NCBI RefSeq assembly: GCF_003073045.1
Contig: NC_037592.1
Span: 8,286,047 to 8,350,046 of the forward strand
Source of the DNA: Pomacea canaliculata
Lineage: Eukaryota; Mollusca; Gastropoda; Architaenioglossa; Ampullariidae
Direction of reading: 5' to 3'
DNA length: 64,000 nucleotides
In this document: positions 27,164 to 41,100 of the stretch, in pieces
Position numbering within the stretch: the stretch's first letter is position 1
Layout of the letters: each line of letters begins with the position of its first letter
Position numbers and translations under genes: made by a program
Notes under the pieces: model-generated
The model's database searches: none
Told to the model about the DNA's origin: nothing
What the model saw: only the letters and a program-made list of their open reading frames with translations

Positions 27164-29167
27164 ATGCCTGTGTCTGTGGATGGACCTCTTCTGTGTCCAG
27201 CATGCGGCTCAAAGTAAGGAAATACATCCTGTGAAATATGCATTCTCTAGAAATAGAGTCTGAATTGCTCTGTGAGATACTCGTGGTAGATATAGTACTT
27301 GTGGTAGATGTAGTACTTGTGGTAGATGAAGGCAAACATTCACATCTTTTGAGTTAGTTTCAGTTTAGTCCTTGTTACTCTGGTGGCCAAAATAACTTTC
27401 TTGATGACTTTGCAACTATTTTAGGCAAGAGGTACCTCCAGGGTCAGCAGGTCAGGAGGAGTACGCGGGGACCTGCATCAGCTGCGGCTTCTACATGAAA
27501 CTACGACTACAACAGGGAGCTAGCGACGGCGTCACCTTCACAGTGAATGGCATTCAGTGCACAGGTACTTGTTAGTCTATATAATGTGTTCTACAATTAG
27601 TGAACAACACAGGTAAGTTTACTGATAGATAACACAAAAAAGGCTAATGATAAACAAGTGTGGCTGTAGGTAAACAACACATAATGTTATTGATAAACAA
27701 CACAGAAAAATATTAGTAAAAAGTAGTTACTTGTTGCCGTGCAGTTTCGTGTACCTTATGGTTTCTTGCTTATCAAATACTCTAGGGCTGACGTTTAGTA
27801 TAATTCTAGGATTTACTTCTAATCTCGTATTTGTACTGAAATGTCGGCAGTGGGAGATGAGTTTAACCCCGCCACATCCCTCAACGAGTACCTGAGGAGG
27901 ACAGGTGTGTCTCGGGGTACGAAGCAGCTGTGTATTGAAGGAGGGTGTGGGGTGTGTCTGGTGGCCGTGAAACTGTACGAGCCGGTCAGCGCCACGTCAC
28001 AGGTGTACGCAGTCAACTCGGTGAGTCTGTGTTTGTTTGTTTGTTTGTTTGTTTGTTTGTTTGGTTGGTTGGTTGGTTGTTTGTTTGCTTGTTTGTTTGT
28101 TTGTTTGGTTGTTTGTTTGTTTCTTTGTTTGTTTGTTTGTTTGTTTGTTTGGATGGTTGGTTGGTTGTTTGGTTGGTTGGTTGGTTGGTTGGTTGGTTGG
28201 TTGTTGGTTGGTTGTTGGTTGGTTGGTTGGTTGGTTGGTTGGTTGGTTGGTTGGTTGGTTGGTTGGTTGGTAGGTAGGTTGTTTGTTATGTGTGTTCCAT
28301 GGTTTAAATGAATGTTTTGGATTTTTTCTTTAAAATAGTGTCTAGTCCAACTGTACATGTGTGACGGGTGGGAGATAACGACCATCGAAGGACTGGGCAA
28401 TGTCCGAACTGGCCTCCATGCAATACAAAAGCGTCTGACTAAGTACAATGGAGCTCAGTGTGGCTTCTGTAGCCCCGCCCAAGTAATGAATATGTATGGG
28501 TGAGTAATCATGCTAAGACTGTGACAAATAACTGCACAATTATGTACGTAATTGAAAACAGAGAGTCAAATGTCATACTTTTTGTTGTATTGCTGCGTAC
28601 ACTGGCGACGATTTCTTTCTAAAATACGTCTATCTAAAGACTTGTGCTTTTTATGTTTTACTAAAGCAAAATTTACTGTTAGTTTGCTTCAGAGAAACCC
28701 CACACCCACCATGCAGCAGGTTGAGGACGCCTATGATGTCTCTATTTGTCGCTGCACAGGTAAACCTCATCAAAGTTTGGATTAAGTTTTACCTGCTGAC
28801 GTTAAAAGGGTATCCGTTGCCAAAAAATGTTTATATTTATAAAGCATTCTTTTATGATTTGCCTCAGAATACCCAAAACACACGGCATAAGGCGGAATAA
28901 CAAACTGTCCATTCAATGTTTTTATTTCTGTTTCCGTAGTTCATTTAAGTACAGGACTCTAGGCAAAGGACCTTACGTATTGAAATCGCTGTTTGAACTA
29001 ATGACTCGTTAAGGGAAGTATTGTTTGAAGGAAGACATTTAATTGAATACAAGCAGTCAAAGATTAAACTTCATTGATTTGCAGGCTACAGATCAATCTT
29101 GGACGCCATGAAGTCTTTTGCTACAGACGCTCCATCCAGCCTACAAGGAGGCATGATTGATATCGAG
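27164..29167 (+). other. Copy C exons 1-6: zinc-ribbon-like N-terminus and two 2Fe-2S domains
   Basis: Residues 1-227. Cys11/Cys14 (CPACG, exon 1) and Cys34/Cys37 (CISCG, exon 2) form a CxxC...CxxC pair typical of zinc ribbons; this is not a normal part of the family. The plant-type ferredoxin domain follows from about Phe55: ligands Cys91, Cys96, Cys99 (CIEGGCGVC) and Cys121 match cluster-binding cysteines of XDH. The second, all-helical cluster domain has Cys161/Cys164 (QCGFC) and Cys196/Cys198 (CRC). All eight family Fe-S cysteines are present in B, C and D. Confidence 0.88.
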
Positions 29168-32100
29168 GTATTCAAAATCTTGTAGCAGATGTTGCTTTTC
29201 ATCATATAACATTAGGATTTTGAACCACATATACATGAAAACGTTTAGTAGGTTAGTAATGAGGCTTTATTGCTATTATCATCACCAACAAGAATGTCAT
29301 TAGTATGATTAAATTTTGCTAAAAGTGTTTTTACAACAGAAGTAGTGAGAAAGAAAGGTAACAGTGCGGTGTAGATATTTCAAATGGCAAAGAAGTGAGT
29401 CAAACATGAAGTAGCTTCTTCAGGATTTGAACCCCAAGATGTGCAAGCAGACGGGAAAAAGATGCGAGGGCAAGTGTGACAAGAAGTCTGACAAGAAGAG
29501 TTGTTCCAGTGATCGACAGCAAGACAGCGGTTCCCTGGGTAACGTGGGCGCCAGGGCTGTGTGGTTCAAACCCACCACACTGCAAGAACTTTACTCTCTG
29601 CTCCATCAGCACCGCACGGACAACTACCGCCTGTTCTTTGGCAACACTGGCTATGGTAAAGAAGATTTAATCAATTCATATTATGTTTCTCAAACCTACA
29701 TAGAACATAACTTAATCAATGTTCATGGTCATATAAAAATCATCTAATAATGTTATTGAAATGATTTCCCTTTGTAATTAGACATTTTTCTTAAAATGGT
29801 AATTTGAATTTTTCACTTTGATATCTCAGGTGTGTACAAAGAGATCGGACCGTGGATGTATGACAAAATGATTGACATCAGAGGAATACGTGAGCTGTAC
29901 AGGATTGAGGTGATATATGGTAGCTAGTAACTAATTTAATTACACTATAGACTAACTGGACGTCCATCACAAGAATCTGGATAAGACAATATGAAGTACA
30001 GGTGTCTTACTGGATATAAAAATTCAGTGACAACGACAAGAACGACGATCTAAGAGAAGAACACGTTGTTAGAATAAAAAAAAATATAGGATATTTTTCG
30101 GGTCATGACTTATTCCAGACAGATGTTTTTGACGCTGGCTGCTTCCTCTTGTAAATTATTAACAGTGTCAGTTGACCTTTGTGGTGATGTTGTTCATGTG
30201 ACGTGGCAGTTCACTCCCTCGCTGGTGTGGGGCGCTAACCTGACGCTGACCAACATCCACGACCTGTGCGACAAGGCGCGCAGCAACGCATCACTGCCGT
30301 ACGCCGCCGTCTTCGCGGAGCACATCAAGAAAGTGGCCAACAATGGCGTCAGGAACGTACGTGTCACGTGTTAGCCAGAGCTTGTTTACTGAGCTACAAT
30401 ATCCGTAAATGTGTGAATGTCAGAATGTTATTACGCTTCGACAAGACATTTCATGGACTAACATTCAAGAAAAATAGACAGCCGCTCAAAAACAGGAAAA
30501 TTATTTATTTGGAGTAAGATTTTAGTTTGCGAAATAATTTATAAAAATGATAATCAGCATTGGATTAAAAAGAAGAAACATTGTAATAGCTTAAGACAGT
30601 GATGCCCAACTTTTTCGGCCTGGGGGCCATATACATTTCCGACATGCGAGTCACGGGCCGCTTCACCGCAAAAATACAAAAAAGAAAAAAAATAGAGCAG
30701 ATACCACTTTTTATTAGAAAAAAGTTGTACTTACCATTAATTATGTAGTAATTAGGGATATTTGAAGTTGTTTTCCCGAAACCAACTTCTGAATGTCTGG
30801 CTGCATCGTAGAGCATTTGGCAAGTCGGAGCACTGAATCGAAATGTTCGTCTATCGAAAAACAGATTGAGAGACGCCACTACGTAGGGATAAATACTTCT
30901 TCTTCCCTTTTTTCGGTTTATTTTTTGTTTTGTTTTGTTTTTTTTTCAGATTTTTCTTTTATTACTAACATGCCGATTTCCTGCACTGTGGGCAGAAGTT
31001 TCGCGGGCCGGATATGGCCCGCGGGCCGTAGGTTGGGCATCCCTGCCTTAAGAGAACAATCAAATAACTGTTTTATTATTTCTTATAAATATATCAGTGA
31101 CATTACAAAAACAATTATTGTCTCTTTCTATTAGCTGGCATCATGGGCAGGCAATCTGATGCTGAAACACAGACATCCAGAGTTCCTCTCTGACATCTAC
31201 ACCATGCTGGATGTTGTTGGTACCAGACTCCTGATTGGTACGTTTGTTATCTATCGAGTGGGGAAAAGATATTTCAATAGTTGAAATAGAGAACAAACAT
31301 CGTTTATTTTTACAGTTATATTATCTGTTATTGTCATTGAACCATGTCAGATGGCCAAATGATTTTAAACTACTTGCGATGTTGTCTTAATCAAACATAA
31401 AAAATTGCAAATAATTAGATAATCATTTTTTATCAGTAATGTAAACGACAATATTTTCCGTCATACATTCATGTTCCAGATCATTCTTTCATCAATTTGT
31501 CTGAAAGGCTAGGTAAAAATATTTTATGCAGTAAAACCTTGATGGTGAAAATATTATGTCAGCATATTTATCAGTGTTTTCAAAGTTCTGTTGTTATGTT
31601 CCAGGCGACGATTTGGGAAACAAAAGCCAGTGTACACTGAAAGAATTTCTCAGCCTGGACATGCAGGGCAAAGTCATCGAGGCAGCCTTACTCCCAACCT
31701 ACACCGACACCAACAACTACATCCGACTTTATCGTGTTTCACAGCGACTACAGGTAAACCTCGTCCTCTTTTATTTAAAATATATCTATGCATCTGATTT
31801 ATTTTCTGCGAATCGTGCTCTACAATATTCTGCTTATTTTTAGGAAAAAAAGCTAAGGACTAGTATTATTTCCATGGTTTATTTTTTTACTCCTTGTTTA
31901 CAGGCTGACCATGGTCACGTGATAGCAGGGTTCAACATGAAGATAGACAAGACCAACAACTGCACGGTGCTACAACGACCAACTATCGTGTTCCAGGGCA
32001 TCAGTGGCACTCTGGTCGGTTTGAAACTTTTAAAATTTAAAATTCTTTTAGAATTAAAAATGTTTTAACCAAGGTGAAGGTTTAGACAGTAAACTAATGA

Positions 32101-35100
32101 TTCTGTGAGTAGCTAGCTAGCTACACAAAATATTTCTTCTGGTTACATAAATTACACTTTTAATTGTTTCAAGATTTTCATCAGCGAGCATAAATGAATC
32201 ATCTTGCATTTTTTTTGTCGATAGAACCGTGCTGAAAATACAGAGACCTTTCTAGAAGGGAAGCAGTTGGGTGATCCTCAAGTTCTCAAAGGTAAGTGAG
32301 AGCAATAAAGAATTATTGTTTACCCAGTAACCAACCAAAGGGACCAGAATAAAGCAACACTATAGTCATAGCTCAAATGTTCAGTGGAGCAGGTAACGGT
32401 TAGACTTTCACAGCTCACAGTAAAATGTGTATTTACATTTCTGATGACGTCATGTTTGTATACAACAGAGTGAAGTTTAGAAAAAAAAAATGCAGCAGAA
32501 TATTGGACATACGAAGGAGTGTGTAGGTCAATTCTCACTATATTTTATGCCTCAAAGTGCTATGCATTCCAGTAACGACAACCATGCAATATTTCTGTCT
32601 GACGTCCCCGGAAGTGACGATAGTGCGACCTTTGACCTAGTTCGTACTTTCATGTACCAGCTCTTTTCGTCTCTTGCTCCTCGAAACAGAAACTGGTTTT
32701 GTCATGTTTCGCTTTAACGTTTAACTTTATTTTGTTTTAGCTTGACTCTAAAGGTATTTTTCTCTTGCAGACTGCTTTTCCATGCTGAGCATTGAGCTGA
32801 CCCCTGCCAGTGACCCTCTACTGGCCAGTGCTGAGTATCGCCGAAGTGCTGCGATGTCATTCTTCTACAAGGTATGTCGCCATCTAATAACTACAGCATA
32901 ACTTCTTTTGCAATTTTGAGCATTTATATGTATATTATATGAAACTTTCGGTCCCCAGTACGTGCTGGACGTGTGTGGAGACAAGGTGGCTCACAGGTAT
33001 CAGAGTGGCGGCGCCAGTCTGGTGCGCCCAGTGTCGTCAGCAAGTCACTCGTACGACACTCGCAGGGAGGAGTGGCCCCTCAACGAGCCCATGACATCCG
33101 TTGACGCAGACTACCTGGTAATCAATGGCTTAAAATATATTAGTATGTAAAACAGCTAAAAATCATACGAAGAATGCTTTTATTATTTTAAATTTACTGT
33201 AAATATTTTCGTACAGTTTTTGATTGAACATGTTCTGGACGTCAGTTGAATTCACAGTTGTCCATAAAGGTAAATTCAACCCTTTGCTGCCCCAATCTAA
33301 TCAGTCTCAATTCTGTGACATTTCAAGAACTAATTTAAATTCCTACCTCCTGTCCTCCTCATTAGTTTCTGAACATAACTGTTTCTATTCGCCATGTAAA
33401 TGCCGGCTTCTACAACACAAGTATCGCACCATCAAACAATGCTCGCAGGTTTCTGGAATGGTTCGATACCTTGATGACATCCCGCAGGAGAAAAACGAGC
33501 TGCACGCTGCCCTTGTTATCAGCAAAGAGGGAACGCTGACATCGCCTCCATTGACGCCCAGGTGGCGCTGGTAAGTTGATGTCGAGAGAATAACGATGCT
33601 TACAACTGATTAAAGTTTTTTGGTTATTTGCTGACATCGACATCGACATTCTATGCCTTGTTTACAAATTATGTCCCTGCTATGTGTAATAAATTAAAGC
33701 ATGTAATTTTATGTTTATTGAAAAAGAGGAATAACAGATTGTTATTAAAACTGTTGAACTATTGCCATCATTGGATCAATGGAGTTAAATAGAAATTTGC
33801 TGTTTAGTGTTTACGTGAACATGAAATTTATTTAAATACACGAACTTACTTTTGTACAGAAAGTAATCAAAGTGCAAAATATTTAGTTTCTTTTAGACTT
33901 AATTCTTCAAAAAAAAATTTGAAAAATTAAAACATCCACTTTATTGATGAGATGATGTGTTATGGTGCTTTACCGTATTTTTTCAGACTTTACCAGGGGT
34001 GTACAAGTTTATCCAAGCATCTGATTTTCCAGCCGGCGGAAAAAATAATTTCAACCTGTTTGGTCAAACGCCAGAGGAGGTATAAACACTAAACTCTTCT
34101 ATATCTCTAGATAAGAAAAAAGAAAAAAAAACTGTCAGTAAAAAACAAGAATATTATTATTAACCACAACTAAGATAGCAACAGAAACTAGATTAGCATT
34201 ATTAACGACAGAATTAGCAATAAATTATTCAAATAATATTCAAGTAGCCAGTAGCTTTTTCTGGATTTCTTTATTCTAAAACATTGTTTCTGAATTTATG
34301 TTATAAAAGCAGTGGGTTGCGAAGCTTGATATATAAATATAAACCCCTTTCTGTGTTAGATTCTCTCAAGTGGTCGCGTGGAGTATGCCGGCCAACCCAT
34401 TGGCATCATTGTTGCAGGTACCGGTAGATACAATAAAACTTTAGCAATCAACAAGAACATCTACTGCCAAGATTTATAGGTTCTAATATCTCATGCGCTA
34501 GCAATATACAACCTAAGTGCATCCATATGCATGGTCACTACAGTGAGTAAAGTTCTTACCATATATATATATCAACAGTAGGTACATTGGTATACTGCAT
34601 TAGGTCATCTCATACTAACACAGCATCACAGTAAGTAGAATTGAGCAAGTGAAACGATTGGCATTTATCTAAAGCATAAAACAAATATAAAGTGTATATG
34701 ACTCGTAAGTACTTAATTAGTAATCAGAAATTGCAATAAATTATATGGTCTATAAAGAACATGGACGTTTCAGTCTGTTTCTGCCAATAAATCGACTAAG
34801 ATGGGGTAGGAGACCATTACACTATCTATGCATAACTTTTAAGGGACATTTCACAAGCCTTACATCCACTTTCTGTAGACGATCCTCAGATGGCAAGTAC
34901 AGCTGCCTCCATGGTCAATGTGACCTACAAGAATGTCCAGCCTCCGTTGGTGAACCTCAGGACGGCCATCAGCCAGAAGTCGTTCTTTCCCCATCAGAGG
35001 GATCCTGTCATCAGAGGTGACCCAGACTGTAAGTCTTGAAACTCCTGCATTTTACACATTTATTTTCATAACCTTTGCGTTAGTTCACAAAATTGCTGCT

Positions 35101-38100
35101 AAGCAAATATGAAGTGACTAAACAGATAAATTCTCGAACAAATTTGCATAGCTAAGTTTTATTTATTGAATACTATTATATGACATCACTATATCGGCAA
35201 TCTGTGTTTCCCAGTGGCCATAGCCCAGTCCCCCCGTCGCCTGACTGGGTCTATAGAGGTAGGAGACCAGTACCACTTCTACCTGGAGTCACAGAGCAGC
35301 AGGTGTGTCCCCAACGACACGGGGGGCATGGACGTGCGGGCGACAACCCAGTGGGTGGACGGTACAGCAAAGGTTGTGGCAGAGGCCCTCAACATCCCAG
35401 TCAGCAGGTTAGGGATTATTTTTTTAAATATGCCATCTTTACTCATCGTTGTCAAGGTGCACAGGTGAATTCTCCTTTATAATATTTTAATAAGTAATAT
35501 TCTCCTCAAGGGAAGCAAGTGTTGATGGATCGAGAAACGGGGAAATTTCATCTCTGATTTTTGGAGAGTCTAGACACCTACTATTCGTAGGTTTCGATAA
35601 AATGATGTAAGGTATCTCAATAAGTAAAAGAGAAGAAAAAGTAGAGCTCTGAATTTCAAACAATTAAAAGTCATCACCCCTGTTTCAATTTTAGAGTAAA
35701 CATGGAAGTCGAACGCATAGGAGGCGCTTTCGGAGGGAGGATCACTCGCAATGGAATGGTCTCTGGAGCATGCGCCTTGGCTGCCTACATCATGCAAAGG
35801 TAAATAAGGAGATGACACTACTGATATAAAGACTAGCTTCAACAAAAAAATTAAAATCCTTATAGAGAGCATCATTTCGATGAGTATCCTTTTCTTATTG
35901 TGTTTAATCCTTACTTTACCGAGAAAACCCGTAGTTTAATTAAAATGCCAAAAGGACTAGTAGGGAGCAAAATCTTTTTTAATGATTAGGTAAAGCTTAG
36001 CATTGTCTTATTTTCGCAAGTCTGGGTAATACTCCTCTTATGATGATGACGAAAAGGAGAAAGAGGAGGAGGACATCGTCGTCGTCATTATCTTCGCATA
36101 GAAAGAGACCAACAAAATAAATGTCAGATAAGCGCATCGATAGCATAGGAAGATACGAGCCAATGAAAAAGCTGGAAACTTTTGTTAATTAGGCTTGATT
36201 TTAGTTTCTTTCTTTTTTTTCTTTTTAGTTTTAGTTTCTGGTGATTGAGTGTACGTTTTATGTAGTGTTTTTCATAGACTGGCTTCTTCTTTATTTGTTG
36301 CTATAGCAACATACTTAAGTCTTTCACACTTTTCACCCACGACCAACGCTTGTTTTAACAGTTTAGTGGTAATAATTTTTTTTTCTCTTTCTCCCAGGCC
36401 AGTGCGCTTGGTGATGGACCTGCACACAAATATGAAGTCGCTTGGAAAACGTCTCCCGTGTGTTGGCGAGTACGAGGTGAGGCGTGTTCACTGCAGCTTC
36501 CTGTGTTCTCTGCTTTCTCGTCTTTAGAACATTTTTACTTTAATTTCTGAACGTCGCTTAAACCACAATATCTACCCAATACATCATCTGTAGACAAAAA
36601 ATCATTCAAGAGAGTGTAAAACATGTTAATAAAAGGAATTTTTATTAAAAGAAATATTAAAATAGACAATTAAGGTCACACCGAAAATCTTGAACTTTGT
36701 TTAAGAATTCCATTGCTGGTTGGACGTTCATTTAAATGCATTTACGGGTCGACCATTAATTTTAAAGTCAGGCAGCAATTGCTAGACTAGTTTGACCACG
36801 TGACTCGACACGACACCTTGTCGAAGTCTGTCCTTCAAGGAAGACTGTCTTTGGAGGATTGTGGACGCCACGGTGGCCAGAACATGAAGAAGTGGACTGG
36901 TCGTCCTATACAGGACCTGTTTACTATTGTCCAGAATAGATATGAGTGGCGGCTCCCTCCCCACCCTCCACCCCGTACTCCCCAGTCAGACGACGACTGA
37001 CAAAATTGTGATATTGCCGCTAGAGTGTAATTATTTTATCATGCATTCATTTCATAATATTCATCATGAACAGCGCAGCTTTAATAATATGTACATCTAT
37101 ATTAGTGTTACTAATTTCCTAGTGGTGGCCAAAGGTGCTTTTATGGTGATGATAGTTGTGATGAGGATCATTTGCATCAGCATCTACTCACATCTTTGGA
37201 CTCTTATCTTCTTTTGCACCTGCCAGGTGGGATTTACCGAGGAAGGAAAGATGAACGGAATCAAATTCACTTACTACTTAGACTGCGGTCACAATGATGC
37301 TGAATCAGGAGCATTTTATGTTCCCACGTACATCGACAATGGTAATCTGATTTCCTCTGAGCACTTCAGTCAGGCAGACTGCAAACACTACTAACAAGAG
37401 TAGTTTAGGAGTGAATGGTTGTAAGAAGCGAAAGGTGTGTTCTCTACTTTAAGAGCTTTAAGTTCTTATACCTTTGCATGATATGTAAGATGTAACATAC
37501 TTCTTTCTTCACAAATAATCTGCATTATTTTACAGATCTTTCTTCTTTTTTTAGTGTACTATATTCCAAACTGGAATCTTACAACAGTCTCTGTGAAAAC
37601 AAATAAACCAACCAACACCGCCTGCCGTGCTCCAGGTAGGAATATTTAACTTTCTACACCTTCTAATTCTATTCAACTGTTAAATTTAATTTCAGTTCTG
37701 TTTTAATCAAAGCTTGGAAAACTATGTACTTATGTATTCAGGAAAATTATATTATGACAATGGGATTTTACGATAATTGACTCACACGACCGTGCAGTTC
37801 TTTGACTGGGAGAACAGTGAACCATTTTAAGTGTAGATAGATTGTAAGAGCTATAACCACTTCGCAGCTTAAAATAATATAAGAGTAATATAGGTTCAGC
37901 ATGAAATATTACTTAAATTAAAACGACATATTTATTTTTGGTATTGTTTTTGGTATGCTCGCGTTCCGAACCCTCCTGCCAACTAAGATGCCCTGCCGTC
38001 TGAGTTCATGATCGAGACTGTGATGGAGCATATTGCGAAATCCCTCAACAAGGACCCCACGGAAATTCGAAAACTTAATTTCTACCAAAAAGGGCAGGTA

Positions 38101-41100
38101 ATTGGATTCATCCTTCTATTGTTAAACCAAACAGCAGATCATGTGAGTCTATAGAAGAATGTATAAAAGCGCTACAGGCCGGAAAATATCTTGAGAATGG
38201 AAGAGCAAATAGTTTGCTTTAGCTGAGATTTTCTCAATCATTAATAAAAATCACCTCTTTGATTTTAATGTCCTACTCACCTAGATTCCCTCGCTTTAAT
38301 ACAAGAAAACGCATTTTTAACACTGCACAAAGCCTTATGCAAGTAGCAGACACATTGAGGCGTAGCCTGAAAAGCCCAAATATTTTCTCATTTCTTGTTA
38401 AATAATGATAGTTGATATAATTAAACTAATCCCATTCATCACATATAGCCGCAAATAAGTTCTCTCGAAAATTTTGAATGTCCCCAAGAATTAAAATATG
38501 CCTTTTAAAGAAAATGCTCACGAATCCTTTGTCCATACCAGTTTGCTCTGAACGGCACAAGGCTGGACTACTGCAACATCGGGGACATTGTTTCCCAGAT
38601 AGAAACATCTTCTGACTTTGAAGCCCGAAAACGTCACGTGGCCGAGTTTAATCAGGTAATAGGCAGAAAAATAAAACAACAATTTTTCTTACTATTTATA
38701 TTTAGGTATTATTTATTTATAGGATGATCGGTTGATGTAATTCGATCTAAGGTGTTGGAGGTCTGTGTGACAGTTCCTGTGGATTTTTACACACTCGGTT
38801 GAATACGTGTTTCAGGCAAACCGTTGGAGAAAGCGTGGCCTTTCCCTGGTCCCCACAAGGTATGGGATGGCCTGGACAATGGGAAAGTACAGCGTGTTTG
38901 TGGCCATCTTCCACTCAGATGGCTCCATCGCAATCGAACATGGCGGCATCGACATGGGACAGGGAATAAATACAAAGGCAAGTAAACCGTTTATCTTCTG
39001 TACAATATTTGATAGAGTGGCATCTCAACACGAAGACATTGACCTGCAAGAGGAAAAGTAAATAACAAACAGTCTTGTGACTTTCCTAATGATGGACCAA
39101 TCCAACATCAATGTTTGCTCAATAAAACAGTTTTTATTTTGTTTGTGACACAAGACTTGAGACTGGATTGTGCTTAGTTATTTAGAGGAGCTGCATATAT
39201 ACACACATATATGTATATACAGTAGATATTTACCCATAATTGCAATCCATGAAAAGGGATTGGGCTTCATAGAATTCGCTGAGATGATACCTACAGCACT
39301 GCATGTCCTGTATCATTTGCCGACTCGCTTTCTCTCCGGGGTCCGTGTGAGTAGTATAACTACAGAATGTAAGAAGCCATATTAGGACACCTTTTAGTAT
39401 TATTTCCTCATACTATAAGCCATTTCCATGGGGTTCTGACTTTTGTACATATTTGTCAATAGGTGGCGCAGGTGTGCGCCTACGAGCTGGGTGTACCCAT
39501 GTCGCTGATCCAGGTCAAAAACAATTCTTCTACCGTCAACGCCAACTCTGTCGTCACCGCAGGCTCCATGGGCAGTGAGCTGTGCAGCATGGTCAGTTCT
39601 TGTAGTCTGATTTGTCCTTTCTTTTGGACAGAAATATTGTTCTTCTATGGTTTATATTCAGAGAAAAATACAATTTATCAACTGTTTAAATTCCAAGTCG
39701 TGACTCAAAAAACAAACAGTTAAAGACCAACTCTCGGTTCATCATTACGTCAAACCATGAACGTAGATCCCCTGGACAGCTTGCAGACGATTTTTTTCAC
39801 TTAACTGCTAGAACGAGGCTCGGGACCTCAGAACTTCCGGTTAAGCCTACCATGGTTTAGCGAAGGACTTTAATGGCTATGTCAGCAAAGTCTGCTAGAG
39901 TAACATCAATAAAGAAACACACAAAAGGCGGTTGATACTGCTGCTGGTAGAATGTAACTGCAAGTATCAAATCGTTCGGTGTAAATTTTTTTCCGCTTCC
40001 GCGAGCAGGAATATCGACAGATCAAGACAAGTGGCGAGCGGCTCTCATTCATGCTACAGGCCGCTAGATCAGACACAAGTTTCAATCTATTGAGAGCCAA
40101 GATTTGTTCAAGGCACTTGGAAGAAGAATGCATTAAAAAAGGCACTGATCTTATTTACCTCTTGCTCTTCTTTATCCTGTTCATGTTATAGTTCGCGACT
40201 ACAAGGCGACAATTTTCACAGAGCCAAGGATTTGCCCATTAAAAAAAAAAATTTAGTTATTAAAAATCGCGTCATTCATTAAATTACTTGAAAGTGTATT
40301 GATTAAATATCTTCATATTGTTTTAAAAGCTCGCTGTAGATGAATAGGCGTAGAACAACGAAATACCCGATTTTATATAAAAGCGAGAGACCGAGGTAAA
40401 GCATATATATGCGAACACTTCATGATTGTAGATCTAGAAGTTTAAATACGATTCATATATTATTTATTATTTCATACGAAAGATTTCCGACTAGTGAAGC
40501 CAAATACTTTTGTGTTCTAAATAAGATAACAAGTTTGGTTAAAAGTGCAAACAAGCATATACATTACGGTAATTATATTGTTGATATCAAACGTCTCATT
40601 AAATTCATTTTCGCGCTGCTATTCCGGAAGTACGACCGGCCAGAGGCTCGCCGAGACTGACCGCGGATCACTTCGCAAGAGGCCGACAGTGAGTCTCGGC
40701 GTACAGACATCAGTCCACCTATCTACGTCCATGGTCAAACTAACAAACAAACATGAAGTCCACCCAGAAGTAAGCTAGCTCGTGTGTATGTATTTCACAA
40801 GGGCGGAGATTTGTAGCGGAAATATATACACCCAAAATGCTGAAGATTCTGTAAACATTCTGTAAAAGAACTTTCTAGAATAAAAAGCATGATCAAATCT
40901 TGCTTTTCGAGTACTACACAAGTAAAAATATGTTTGTTTTTCTAAGGAAACAAACCCTAAAGGCGTTGATGGTTTAATTTTATAAAGGGAATGAGTTAAC
41001 GTACGGCCACAGGGAGCATGCTATGTTAATGTAGTTCATAAATGTGAGTCTAGGGGGAAGGTTACTTGCAAAGTGTTGTTTAGCTTAGCTGATGAGTCTG

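Noticed and set aside
28031-28287. CRISPR-like array
   Set aside because: The repeats are uninterrupted tetranucleotides with no spacers, in animal intronic DNA.
27819-28448. Long minus-strand frame of Asn-Gln-Pro-Thr repeats (209 codons) and plus-strand Val-Cys-Leu-Gly frames over the same bases
   Set aside because: They are read-throughs of the GTTT/GGTT microsatellite and the antisense of exon 3; there is no independent coding support.
39740-40780. Possible tRNA-like or SINE head in the long intron 28 of copy C, with locally higher G+C around 40610-40740
   Set aside because: No A/B box pair or cloverleaf could be traced by eye, and no known element body was recognised.
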